DNA from: an uncultured Clostridia bacterium
GTDB taxonomy: Bacteria > Bacillota > Clostridia > Oscillospirales > CAG-272
DNA length: 56,652 bases
Assembly: GCA_947627475.1 (NCBI GenBank)
Contig: CANQWE010000001.1
Location: 71,069 to 127,720 of the forward strand
Reading direction: 5' to 3'
A program made the position numbers and the translations under genes. The notes under the pieces are model-generated. The model ran no database searches, was not told the origin of the DNA, and saw only the letters and a list, made by a program, of their open reading frames with translations. Numbering within the stretch: the stretch's first letter is position 1; each line of letters begins with the position of its first letter. Below, piece by piece: positions 18,279-25,691 of the stretch.

Positions 18279-19256
18279 TCACTGCATCTGCTCCATCAGA
18301 AAGGCGGTGATGGCGTTAAAGGGGATGATCTCTGTACGATCATACAGATCCGTATGCACAGCCCCTGGAACAATCATCAGTTTTTTATTATCTCCTGACA
18401 GCTTTTCAAAAGCATCTCTGCTGAAATAACAGGAATGGGCCTTCTCTCCATGGACCAGCAGTACGGCACTGCGTATTTCCGTGCTGTACTGCAAAATAGG
18501 CATATTTAAAAAGGACAGGGCGGACGTACTGTTCCAGCCATCGTTGGAATTGAGGGATCTTTTGTGATAGCCCCGGCTTGTTTTGTAATAGTCATAATAA
18601 TCTTTCACAAAGAAAGGCGCGTCCTCCGGCAGCGGATCTACTACTCCTCCGGCCCGTGCATAGCTGCCGTTTTTGTAGTCTTCGATCCGCTGCGCATTGA
18701 GAGCCTTGCGCTTTTCATAGCGCAGTTCTGCGCTGTCCTCCGCATCAAAGTAGCCTTTTGCAATGACACGGGTCATATCATACATGGTTACAGCAACCGT
18801 AGCCTGAATCCGCGTATCGATTGCTGCCGCATTCAACGCCATGCCACCCCACCCACAAATCCCGATGATTCCGATTCTTTTTGGGTCTACTGTATCCTGA
18901 ACGGACAAAAAGTCTACTGCTGCCTGAAAGTCCTCTGTGTTGATATCCGGGGAGGCTACGTATCGGGGAAAGCCGCTGCTTTCTCCCGTAAAGGAGGGAT
19001 CGAAAGCAATGGCAGTAAACCCTCTTTCCGCCATCGTCTGTGCGTACAGTCCGGCAGCCTGCTCCTTTACTGCTCCAAAGGGGCCGCAGACAGCAAGGGC
19101 AGGCCGCTTTCCCATTACGCCTTCTTGGGGTTCATATAAATCGGCGGCTAAGGTGATTCCGTAGCGATTGTGAAATGTGATTTTTTTGTGGGTTACCCGA
19201 GAGCTTTCGGGAAAGGTTTTGTCCCACTCCGTTTCTAAATGCAGCGTTTCGTACAT
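18279..19256 (-). CDS. Alpha/beta hydrolase with cysteine at the nucleophile position
   Basis: Alpha/beta-fold hydrolase of 325 residues, cytoplasmic (no signal). The nucleophile elbow reads GICGWGG (about residues 129-135), with Cys where most members have Ser, as in dienelactone-hydrolase-like enzymes. Other family features are the oxyanion region VCGPFGAVKEQ, the FDPSFTGES strand end, AVLLVHGEKAHSCYF (acid region) and VPGAVHTDLYD (catalytic His). Such proteins are common beside flavodoxin-like reductases in Firmicutes, but no substrate is established. It is 18 bp downstream of the flavodoxin-like gene and probably shares the MerR-controlled promoter at 19870-19900. It ends in a region without an obvious terminator. 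Confidence 0.85.
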   Translation of the reverse strand: MYETLHLETEWDKTFPESSRVTHKKITFHNRYGITLAADLYEPQEGVMGKRPALAVCGPFGAVKEQAAGLYAQTMAERGFTAIAFDPSFTGESSGFPRYVASPDINTEDFQAAVDFLSVQDTVDPKRIGIIGICGWGGMALNAAAIDTRIQATVAVTMYDMTRVIAKGYFDAEDSAELRYEKRKALNAQRIEDYKNGSYARAGGVVDPLPEDAPFFVKDYYDYYKTSRGYHKRSLNSNDGWNSTSALSFLNMPILQYSTEIRSAVLLVHGEKAHSCYFSRDAFEKLSGDNKKLMIVPGAVHTDLYDRTEIIPFNAITAFLMEQMQ

Positions 19257-19274
19257 ATTTTTCTGTCTCCTCCT

Positions 19275-19817
19275 TTATTGGATTGCATTGCCCATGGTAT
19301 ATGCGCTTTCCAGCGCCGGGTGGCCGAAGATTTCTCCGGCGCCGTTCACCCCGCCGGCAAACACAGTCCCGATCAGGGCGGCTTTTTCAAAGCAGGCGAT
19401 CCACCCCTGCAGTCCGCTGATTGCTCGCTCCGGTACAGTTTCGGCGTTCTCTGCCGCTGTGGAAAGCATATAAATATCCCGAAATGCATAATCGGAAGCA
19501 TACAGCGAATTTGCCCGATCCAGCAGGGTTTTCATCTGTCCGCTCATTTCGTAGTAGTATATGGGAGTTGCAAAAGCAATAACATCTGCCCGGCGCATTT
19601 TTTCTACGATTTCTCCCGCGTCGTCTTGTATGACACATTTTTTTAGCTTCTGACAGGCCAGACATCCTTTGCAAAAGGCCAGGCATTTTTCCTGCAGCGT
19701 AATTTTTTCTGTTAAATTTCCCGCATCTTTTGCACCTGCAAGAAAAGCGTCTGCGAGGGCCTGTGAATTGCTCCTGCTACGCAGGCTGGTACTTATAATC
19801 AAAACATTCTTTGCCAT
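19275..19817 (-). CDS. Flavodoxin-like NAD(P)H-dependent FMN reductase with CxxC motif
   Basis: Protein of 180 residues of the NADPH-dependent FMN reductase/iron-sulfur flavoprotein family. The N terminus VLIISTSLRSRSNSQALADAFLAGA is the FMN phosphate-binding loop; CLAFCKGCLACQKLKKC (about residues 43-59) is a Cys-rich motif found in multimeric flavodoxin WrbA-like proteins; FATPIYYYEMSGQMKTLLDR is the second flavin-contacting loop. The start at 19817 is favoured because GAGGTC lies 7 bp upstream, within the longer open frame. Likely a redox or electrophile-response enzyme that works with the hydrolase encoded downstream, under the divergent MerR regulator. The exact substrate is unknown. Confidence 0.87.
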   Translation of the reverse strand: MAKNVLIISTSLRSRSNSQALADAFLAGAKDAGNLTEKITLQEKCLAFCKGCLACQKLKKCVIQDDAGEIVEKMRRADVIAFATPIYYYEMSGQMKTLLDRANSLYASDYAFRDIYMLSTAAENAETVPERAISGLQGWIACFEKAALIGTVFAGGVNGAGEIFGHPALESAYTMGNAIQ

Positions 19818-19869
19818 TTTGACCTCCATAATGAATCGATTGACAGATTTTCTTTTTTGTGCTATGATC

Positions 19870-19900
19870 AGTATAAACCCTAAACCTAACTTTATGTCAA
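19870..19900 (-). promoter_or_regulatory. MerR-type promoter with 19-bp spacer
   Basis: Minus-strand TTGACA (19900-19895) and TATACT (19875-19870) are separated by 19 bp, the over-long spacing that MerR activators correct by DNA distortion. The spacer is bracketed by an ATAAA/TTTAT dyad. It drives the flavodoxin-like and hydrolase genes, and the divergent MerR gene starts 60 bp away. Confidence 0.82.
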
Positions 19901-19960
19901 GGCTTTTTTGAAAAATTATAAAAAGCAAAAGGTAGATACAATAAAAACAGGAGCGTGTAT

Positions 19961-20398
19961 ATGTATACCATCGGTCAAGTGTCGCAGCTGTTTGAACTGC
20001 CAGTTTCTACTTTGCGTTATTACGACAAGGAAGGCCTTTTCCCGGATATGAAACGGGTTTCCGGGATCCGTCAGTTTGATGAAAAAGAAGTGGAGGCCAT
20101 CCGGGTAATCGAATGTCTGAAGAAATCCGGCATGGAGATCAAGGATATAAAGCAATTTATGGAGTGGTGTGCCCAGGGACCACAAACATATCCTCAGCGC
20201 AGGGAACTTTTTCTAAAGCGGAAGGCCTATGTGGAAGCAGAAATCGAACGGATGCAACAGGTGCTGGATATGCTTATCTTTAAATGCTGGTATTATGGGG
20301 AGGCCATGCGGGATGGAGATGAAACACGCCTGCAGCCTATAAAGCCGGAGGATATGCCGGAGCGTATCCGGCAGGCTTATGAAAACGCTCACAGATAA
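19961..20398 (+). CDS. MerR family transcriptional regulator
   Basis: Regulator of 145 residues. The winged helix-turn-helix (residues 1-70) reads MYTIGQVSQLFELPVSTLRYYDKEGLFP, then 'RQFDEKEVEAIRVIECLKKSGMEIKDIKQFM', typical of MerR proteins; a dimerisation coiled coil (about 80-118) and a short effector region follow. ATG 19961 is preferred over the GTG at 19955 because CAGGAG is correctly spaced. No conserved metal-binding Cys pair is present, and the single Cys residues (WCAQG, FKCWYY) leave the signal open; small electrophiles or drugs are plausible. It is divergent from the flavodoxin-like gene, whose promoter has the classic 19-bp spacer, so it is very probably that promoter's activator. 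Confidence 0.93.
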   Translation: MYTIGQVSQLFELPVSTLRYYDKEGLFPDMKRVSGIRQFDEKEVEAIRVIECLKKSGMEIKDIKQFMEWCAQGPQTYPQRRELFLKRKAYVEAEIERMQQVLDMLIFKCWYYGEAMRDGDETRLQPIKPEDMPERIRQAYENAHR

Positions 20399-20401
20399 CT
20401 G

Positions 20402-20447
20402 AAAAACCGGAGTTTAAGCAGTCACCCTGCTTAAACTCCGGTTTTTT
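20402..20447. terminator. Strong bidirectional terminator
   Basis: Twenty-bp perfect stem (20402-20421 with 20427-20446; core CCGGAGTTTAAGCAG), 5-nt loop TCACC, flanked by A and T runs. It ends the MerR gene on the plus strand and the alkaline phosphatase gene on the minus strand. Confidence 0.96.
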
Positions 20448-20448
20448 A

Positions 20449-22065
20449 CTATCCGCCAAAAGAAGCGGCGCCAAACACAGAGGCAATATATTTGGCAATC
20501 TCTGTGTTTTCCACTAAGGTACTGTGGAATATTTCCGTGCCGCCCCCCATGGCATATACTGGAACCGGCGTGCCGGTATGCTCTCCGTCAGAGGTCCAGG
20601 TGTAACTGCCATCCTCCAAAATTGTCAGACCGCCGGTTTCATGATCTGCGGTTACAATGACAGCCACATCCGGATGACAAGCAGCGGTGAGGGCTGCATA
20701 GGCAACGCAGTCGTTGAGGCGGGATACGGTACGGATGGTCTCATTATAATCCAGCTTGGTAGCATACTTGTCGATCATGGCCTCCTCGGCCATTAGAAAA
20801 AATCCGCTGTTATTGGCAGATGCCACGTGCAGGGCTTTCTGCAGCTGGCTTAAAAACCGATCGTCGTCATAGCTGCACCACAGAAAGTCGCACGCGAGAT
20901 CGCTTTCGGACAGGGCTTCCTGCTGCTGCTCTACAATGCTGTAATCGTACCGATAGCTGTGATGCACCAAAAATCCGTTGGGTGTTGCCCCGGTAATGCG
21001 GTCTGTAGAAAGAATGGCTGTAGTTTTTCCGGAAAGAGAGGCAAGCTCCCGTACATTTTGTACGGAGCGCAGGGAGTCCGTTTCACTGCCCAAAAACGCA
21101 TCCGGACGCATGCCAAGCACGCCGTTGTGCGTTTTCCACCCGGTGGCCAGCGCCGTAGCCGCTGCTGCAGAGTCTGTGACGCCTCCCAGTACGTTTCCCG
21201 TAGCGACAGTACCTGCCACAGGGAATTGGGCCGCCCAAAAGGTTTCAATGGAATCGGCTGCAGCCGGTGTTACCATTCCATCGGGATCCCTTACCCGTGC
21301 CTCTGGCTGGCAGGCCATACGGATATGATTTTCTCCCATGCCGTCTCCGATGATCAGAATGACGCTTTGAGGATTTTGCGGTTGATATTTTTGGAGTTGC
21401 CCTTCCGAAGAGATGGAGATATCCGCCTGCGTGTTCCATGCATCGCTGCTGCGCAGCAGCTCGTGAGTAAGATAGCCTACCCCGCCGCCTACCATAAAAT
21501 CCTGCCCTAAAAGTACGATTTTGGATCCTTGCGCATAAATCTTATAGGACAAGGGCGGGAAATCCTCACTGTCATCCTCGTCTACCCGATTGGTGTCGCC
21601 AATAAGAATTTCATATTCCGTTTCTTCTTTCTTATCTGAAACAATGGGGAGACGGACGCCGCAGAAATTTTCCAATGTATCGCTGAGCTGATCAGCTGCC
21701 CATTGTGCAAAGAGAGAATCGTCCTCGGATACTACAATTTGATACGCGTCCAGATCTGCTCCGTTGATGGTGATGGAAGCGTATCGGGTACCAGGCTTGC
21801 TAATCCCTGCAAGATACTGCGTCAGTACGTTTGCATCCGTCTCAGTAATGGAGCCGTCAAAGCTCAAATCCGCGTTTTCCTTGGAGATGGGCGTAAACCG
21901 ACCGGATAAATACCGACTCAGGACATATGCATCCTGCATGTCTACGATCCCATCTCCGTTTACGTCTCCGATCAGATACTTTGCATGAATGGTACATCCA
22001 GTCCATAGAAAAAGACTGCAGAGAACAAGAAATAGGACTGCCGAGGCCAAATGTTTTCGTTTCAT
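20449..22065 (-). CDS. Alkaline phosphatase with N-terminal dockerin and GH67N-like module
   Basis: Predicted 538-residue exported enzyme. Order: signal peptide with possible lipobox (LWTGC, Cys24); dockerin (33-88; DVNGDGIVDMQDA and DLSFDGSITETDA loops); a GH67N-like alpha/beta module (about 96-206, ASITINGADLDAYQIV...LPIV...YEILIGDTNR...GYLTHELL); then alkaline phosphatase from about 234, with IIGDGMG (metal Asp), TDSAAAATALATG (nucleophile Ser) and VTADHETGG (metal His). Alkaline phosphatases release phosphate from monoesters outside the cell. The dockerin-module front end matches the DUF4838 protein at 13139. No clear ribosome site precedes ATG 22065; the upstream carboxypeptidase gene ends 30 bp away, so translational coupling is possible. 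Confidence 0.88.
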   Translation of the reverse strand: MKRKHLASAVLFLVLCSLFLWTGCTIHAKYLIGDVNGDGIVDMQDAYVLSRYLSGRFTPISKENADLSFDGSITETDANVLTQYLAGISKPGTRYASITINGADLDAYQIVVSEDDSLFAQWAADQLSDTLENFCGVRLPIVSDKKEETEYEILIGDTNRVDEDDSEDFPPLSYKIYAQGSKIVLLGQDFMVGGGVGYLTHELLRSSDAWNTQADISISSEGQLQKYQPQNPQSVILIIGDGMGENHIRMACQPEARVRDPDGMVTPAAADSIETFWAAQFPVAGTVATGNVLGGVTDSAAAATALATGWKTHNGVLGMRPDAFLGSETDSLRSVQNVRELASLSGKTTAILSTDRITGATPNGFLVHHSYRYDYSIVEQQQEALSESDLACDFLWCSYDDDRFLSQLQKALHVASANNSGFFLMAEEAMIDKYATKLDYNETIRTVSRLNDCVAYAALTAACHPDVAVIVTADHETGGLTILEDGSYTWTSDGEHTGTPVPVYAMGGGTEIFHSTLVENTEIAKYIASVFGAASFGG

Positions 22066-22095
22066 GTGTAGTGGAAAGCAAAGCAGGCAGACGGC

Positions 22096-23406
22096 TTAAA
22101 ACCGCATCCGCTTTTTTCCTTTCTTTTGACGTAAAATTGCTGTGCCGAAAATATAAATCAACGTAAATATAATGGCGGAAATCAGCGTGACGATAAAAAA
22201 ACGGCTTTTGGTAAACTGTTCGATTTTGTAAAGCCCGTACAGCAGGTCGCTTCTGGATACATCTGTTGTAGCAACAAGCTGGGAGGTACCGATCACCTCG
22301 CCGTCATAGATCGCGGTGACACTGCCTACCACCTGACCCTCATGGACCGGCGCCTGCAGGGATTCGCTGTTCGTAATATAGCTGATTTCAATTTCCTCAT
22401 CCACATTAATATCAGAGGGTAGGTATACCCGCAGCGTATCGGTAGATACCAGGGTCACGTAGTCCACCGCCGTAGACAGGGTCACTGGAATTTCACACAC
22501 GATCTGCTCCGGCGAGAGAACCTGGGTATATGTAAAAGAATCAAAAGCCCAGTCCAAAAGATTGGTTGCGTTGATATAGGAATAGACCTTTCCGTCTATG
22601 GTATCTGCGCCCATAACAACTACAATATAGGTGAGCTCTCCGTCTGTAGCGGCGGTTACTACGCTGTGCCCCCCTTCCGGAGTGGAGCCTGCGTTCATAC
22701 CTCTGGCCTGCTCGTTGTAGTAGTTTTTATCATAGTATACGGATAAGAGACAGTTGCGGTTATGCAGGGTGCGTGCCTGGGACACATTGGTTGCAGGCAT
22801 GGCATACCGGACCGAGGAGGTAGCTTCCATAAACAAATCCAGACTATAAGCGTACTTGGCAATTTGTGCCGTATCTTCTGCAGTGGTATACATGTTTTCG
22901 TCATGCATGCCGGTGGGATTGGTATAGTGGGTGTGATGCGCTCCCAGTTCCTTGGCCTTGGTGTTCATCTGCGTTACAAATTCCTGGGCAGAACCGGAGA
23001 TGGTGTAGGCCAGCACATAGGCCGCATCGTTTGCCCCATTGACCAGCAGGGCACGGATCATACTGTCTATGGTGACCATCTCGCCTGCAGCAAGTCCGAT
23101 ATTGTTGCCCCGCACTTCTGATAACATTTCTGCTGTTACAGTAATCGTTTCATCCAGGCGGCCGGAGAGATTTTCTATGGCGAGGATACCTGTCATGATT
23201 TTTACAGTAGAAGTAGGGTAAATCTGTTCTTCTGCGTTCAGAGAATAAACTGCCTTGTTATTTTCCAGGTTGTAGAGATAGATTCCCTTCGCGTTGGAAA
23301 TGGTGGGATCTTCCAGTGCACCCGCCGGTACACACATCCAAAGGAGTCCTGCTGCAAAAAGGATTACGGATAGAAGCATTGCCGCAAGGCTTTTTTTTCT
23401 GTGCAT
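22096..23406 (-). CDS. D-alanyl-D-alanine carboxypeptidase-like protein (PBP5/DacF family), altered motifs
   Basis: Predicted 436-residue exported, C-terminally membrane-anchored protein (start 23406, AAGGAGAT upstream). Signal peptide 1-30; peptidase S11 domain about 33-290; beta domain; hydrophobic helix near 405-425 and basic tail. The active-site SxxK is intact (Ser66-T-V-Lys69 in YPTSTVKIMTG). The usual SxN is GAN here (Gly124-A-Asn126 in LLVNGANDAA) and the usual KTG is NAG (Asn238-Ala-Gly240 in ARGMNAGST). The family trims the terminal D-Ala from peptidoglycan stem peptides; the substitutions may alter activity or mark a clostridial subfamily. It lies between ribF and the dockerin phosphatase on one strand. 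Confidence 0.88.
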   Translation of the reverse strand: MHRKKSLAAMLLSVILFAAGLLWMCVPAGALEDPTISNAKGIYLYNLENNKAVYSLNAEEQIYPTSTVKIMTGILAIENLSGRLDETITVTAEMLSEVRGNNIGLAAGEMVTIDSMIRALLVNGANDAAYVLAYTISGSAQEFVTQMNTKAKELGAHHTHYTNPTGMHDENMYTTAEDTAQIAKYAYSLDLFMEATSSVRYAMPATNVSQARTLHNRNCLLSVYYDKNYYNEQARGMNAGSTPEGGHSVVTAATDGELTYIVVVMGADTIDGKVYSYINATNLLDWAFDSFTYTQVLSPEQIVCEIPVTLSTAVDYVTLVSTDTLRVYLPSDINVDEEIEISYITNSESLQAPVHEGQVVGSVTAIYDGEVIGTSQLVATTDVSRSDLLYGLYKIEQFTKSRFFIVTLISAIIFTLIYIFGTAILRQKKGKKRMRF

Positions 23407-23472
23407 GGGAATACGATCTCCTTTCTTACGTAGAAGCGCATCCAAGCCGGATGCGCTGCAGACCGGGCGGCG

Positions 23473-24423
23473 TCAACCGCCATATGTAGTTTCAAAATAA
23501 CGGATTGTGGCCTGTATGTCGCGCTGCACCTGTACTTTCAGCTGAGAAATGTCTGAAAACCGCACTTCATCCCGCAGACGGTGGAAAAAATCCACCTCAA
23601 TCTCTTTTCCGTACAGAAGTCCGTTGTAGTCGATAATATGGGTTTCACAGTTAATCGGCGCATGCCCCGCCGTGACGGTGGGACGCACGCCGATATTGGC
23701 GACTCCCAAAAAGATATCTCCCCCAACATTACAGGTACAGGCATAAATTCCGGTTTTGGGAATAATATGGCCGACGGGAAAGCTTTGATTGATGGTGGGA
23801 ATGCCGATGGTGCGGCCAAGCTGCTTGCCACGCACCACGGGAAAGGAAATGGAAAAAGGATGGCCTAAAAGCTCGCCAGCCATGTCCATGTCCCCGTCCA
23901 GAATGCAGCTTCGTACAGCACTGGAAGAAACGATCCGGTTTTTCCAAAGAACCGGCTTTTCGATCATAACAGGGATGCCTGCCGGCGCAAGATACGCCCG
24001 CAGCGCATCTGCGTCTCCTACGCCGCCTCTGCCAAATCGGAAATTAAAGCCGCAGACCACGCTGCCGGCCTGTATTTTCCCAGGCAAATAGTCTTCTGCA
24101 AATTCTGCGGGAGACTGAGAGCGTACCGCTTCAAAATCTTCCAGTACAGCATAATCCAAACCATAGGCTGCAAAAAGACGCAGTTTTGTATCTGTATCGG
24201 TGAGAAAAGGTACAGTGCTTGCAGGCTTTGCAAGGCTGGTAAACGTCCATGCGGCGCTGCCGGCGCCCCCGGCGCTTTTTGCCTTGAAAAATAACTGTTG
24301 ATGCCCTCTGTGCACCCCGTCAAAATTCCCCAGCGCCACGGCGGTGCCCGGCGGAAGCACATCCACCCTTGTATAAGCAGGGGCGCCGGTTTTTACGTTT
24401 GCTGATAATTTATAAACGATCAT
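23473..24423 (-). CDS. ribF: Bifunctional riboflavin kinase / FAD synthetase
   Basis: Protein of 316 residues making FMN and FAD from riboflavin. The N-terminal nucleotidyltransferase domain has VALGNFDGVHRGHQQLF (about residues 30-46, the GxFDGxHxGH motif) and VVCGFNFRFGRGGVGD (about 120-135). The C-terminal riboflavin kinase domain has GRTIGIPTINQSFP (about 203-216, the PTxN-type motif, here PTIN) and GVANIGVRPT, CETHIIDYNGLLYGKEIEVDF. GGAG precedes ATG 24423. It sits between ireB and the carboxypeptidase gene in a long minus-strand block. Confidence 0.95.
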   Translation of the reverse strand: MIVYKLSANVKTGAPAYTRVDVLPPGTAVALGNFDGVHRGHQQLFFKAKSAGGAGSAAWTFTSLAKPASTVPFLTDTDTKLRLFAAYGLDYAVLEDFEAVRSQSPAEFAEDYLPGKIQAGSVVCGFNFRFGRGGVGDADALRAYLAPAGIPVMIEKPVLWKNRIVSSSAVRSCILDGDMDMAGELLGHPFSISFPVVRGKQLGRTIGIPTINQSFPVGHIIPKTGIYACTCNVGGDIFLGVANIGVRPTVTAGHAPINCETHIIDYNGLLYGKEIEVDFFHRLRDEVRFSDISQLKVQVQRDIQATIRYFETTYGG

Positions 24424-24453
24424 GCGCCAAGTCTCCTGCCAATATTTTTGGAC

Positions 24454-24714
24454 TCAGCCCAGTCCCAGATAGTATTTTACAAGGGCCCCCATCAACTCGT
24501 CCCGGTCGATCCGGCAAATCAGTGCCCGTGCATTTTTGTGGTTGGTGATATAGGTGGGATCCTCAGAGAGGATATACCCCACCATCTGGTTTATAGGGTC
24601 GTATCCCTTTTCCTGCAGCGCCTGATATACTGCCGTAAGTATATCTCGGATCGCCCGATCCCGATCATCATGCAGAGAAAAGGTTTGGGTTTTTGCGTGG
24701 GGTTGATCTGCCAT
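24454..24714 (-). CDS. IreB family regulatory protein (UPF0297/DUF965)
   Basis: Small cytoplasmic protein of 86 residues. Its sequence ([53 protein letters not shown]) is the hallmark of the IreB family. In Enterococcus, IreB is phosphorylated by the PASTA kinase IreK and influences cephalosporin resistance by controlling MurA turnover; that role is known for the family and only inferred here. The start at 24714 has AAGGAG 7 bp upstream; the longer frame to 24747 overlaps the metA end and lacks a ribosome site. In many clostridia this gene sits with ruvX and alaS, so its place after metA is unusual. Confidence 0.92.
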   Translation of the reverse strand: MADQPHAKTQTFSLHDDRDRAIRDILTAVYQALQEKGYDPINQMVGYILSEDPTYITNHKNARALICRIDRDELMGALVKYYLGLG

Positions 24715-24730
24715 TGCCGTTCTCCTTTGT

Positions 24731-25654
24731 TTAACCGATTTGTTCAATGTTATACGGTGTGGTTTGGTATACGAAATAGTTCAGCCAGTTGGAATAAAGC
24801 AAATTTGCATGACTGCGCCAGGTGACCACAGGATCCTTTGTATCGTCCCCGCCGGGAAAGTAATTTTCCGGGGGCTGTGGATCTAAGCCTGCAGCCTTAT
24901 CCCGCAGGTATTCGCTTTTCAGGGTATCCCCGTCATATTCCGGATGGCCGGTGATAAAAATCTGACTGCCTCCTTGATTGGATACGGCGAATACGCCTAT
25001 CCGATCTTCTTCCCCTGAAGCCAGAATTTTCAGTTCCGGTACTGCTTCGATGTCCTGCCGGCGCACCATAGTATGCCGGGAGTGGGGGATCATAAAGCTG
25101 TCGTCAAAGCCCCGCAGCAAAATGGAGGTTTTCCGGTCCTTCTTATGGGGGAAAATGCCGGAGAGCTTTTCCTGCAGGGGATACTTTGGGACCCCGTAAT
25201 GGTAATACAGACCAGCCTGTGCTCCCCAGCAAATGTGGAATGTGCTGGTGACATGGGTCTTGGACCACTCCATGATCTGGCACAGCTCCTCCCAGTAGGC
25301 GACTGCTTCAAATTCCATTTTTTCCACCGGAGCGCCGGTGATGATCATCCCGTCAAACTTTTCATTTTGCACATCCTTCCAGGTACGATAAAAGGAAAGC
25401 ATGTGCTCCGCAGACGTGTGGCGCGCCTGGTGGGTGGCTGTGTGCAGCAGTTCCAGCTCTACCTGCAGGGGCGTATTGCCCAGCAGCCGTGCCAGCTGGG
25501 TTTCTGTGGTGATTTTAGTGGGCATCAGATTCAGGATGGCGATTTTCAGCGGACGAATATCCTGGGTGATGGCCCTGGTTTCTGTAATGACGAAGATATT
25601 TTCGCTTTGCAGCGTTTCTGTCGCAGGCAAAGCGTTGGGTATTTTGATAGGCAT
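24731..25654 (-). CDS. metA: Homoserine O-acetyltransferase (MetA type)
   Basis: Protein of 307 residues that acylates homoserine, the committed step of methionine synthesis. The catalytic Cys is in [15 protein letters not shown] and the His/Glu pair in [16 protein letters not shown]. Residue 111 (in [13 protein letters not shown]) is Glu; published work on the MetA family links Glu111 to acetyl-CoA use and Gly111 to succinyl-CoA use, so acetylation is predicted although the family name is often 'O-succinyltransferase'. This agrees with the gene just upstream, an O-acetylhomoserine sulfhydrylase. CGGAGG precedes ATG 25654. Confidence 0.95.
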   Translation of the reverse strand: MPIKIPNALPATETLQSENIFVITETRAITQDIRPLKIAILNLMPTKITTETQLARLLGNTPLQVELELLHTATHQARHTSAEHMLSFYRTWKDVQNEKFDGMIITGAPVEKMEFEAVAYWEELCQIMEWSKTHVTSTFHICWGAQAGLYYHYGVPKYPLQEKLSGIFPHKKDRKTSILLRGFDDSFMIPHSRHTMVRRQDIEAVPELKILASGEEDRIGVFAVSNQGGSQIFITGHPEYDGDTLKSEYLRDKAAGLDPQPPENYFPGGDDTKDPVVTWRSHANLLYSNWLNYFVYQTTPYNIEQIG

Positions 25655-25691
25655 CGGCTTATCCTCCGCTTTCGTTTGTTATGCCTTTTCC

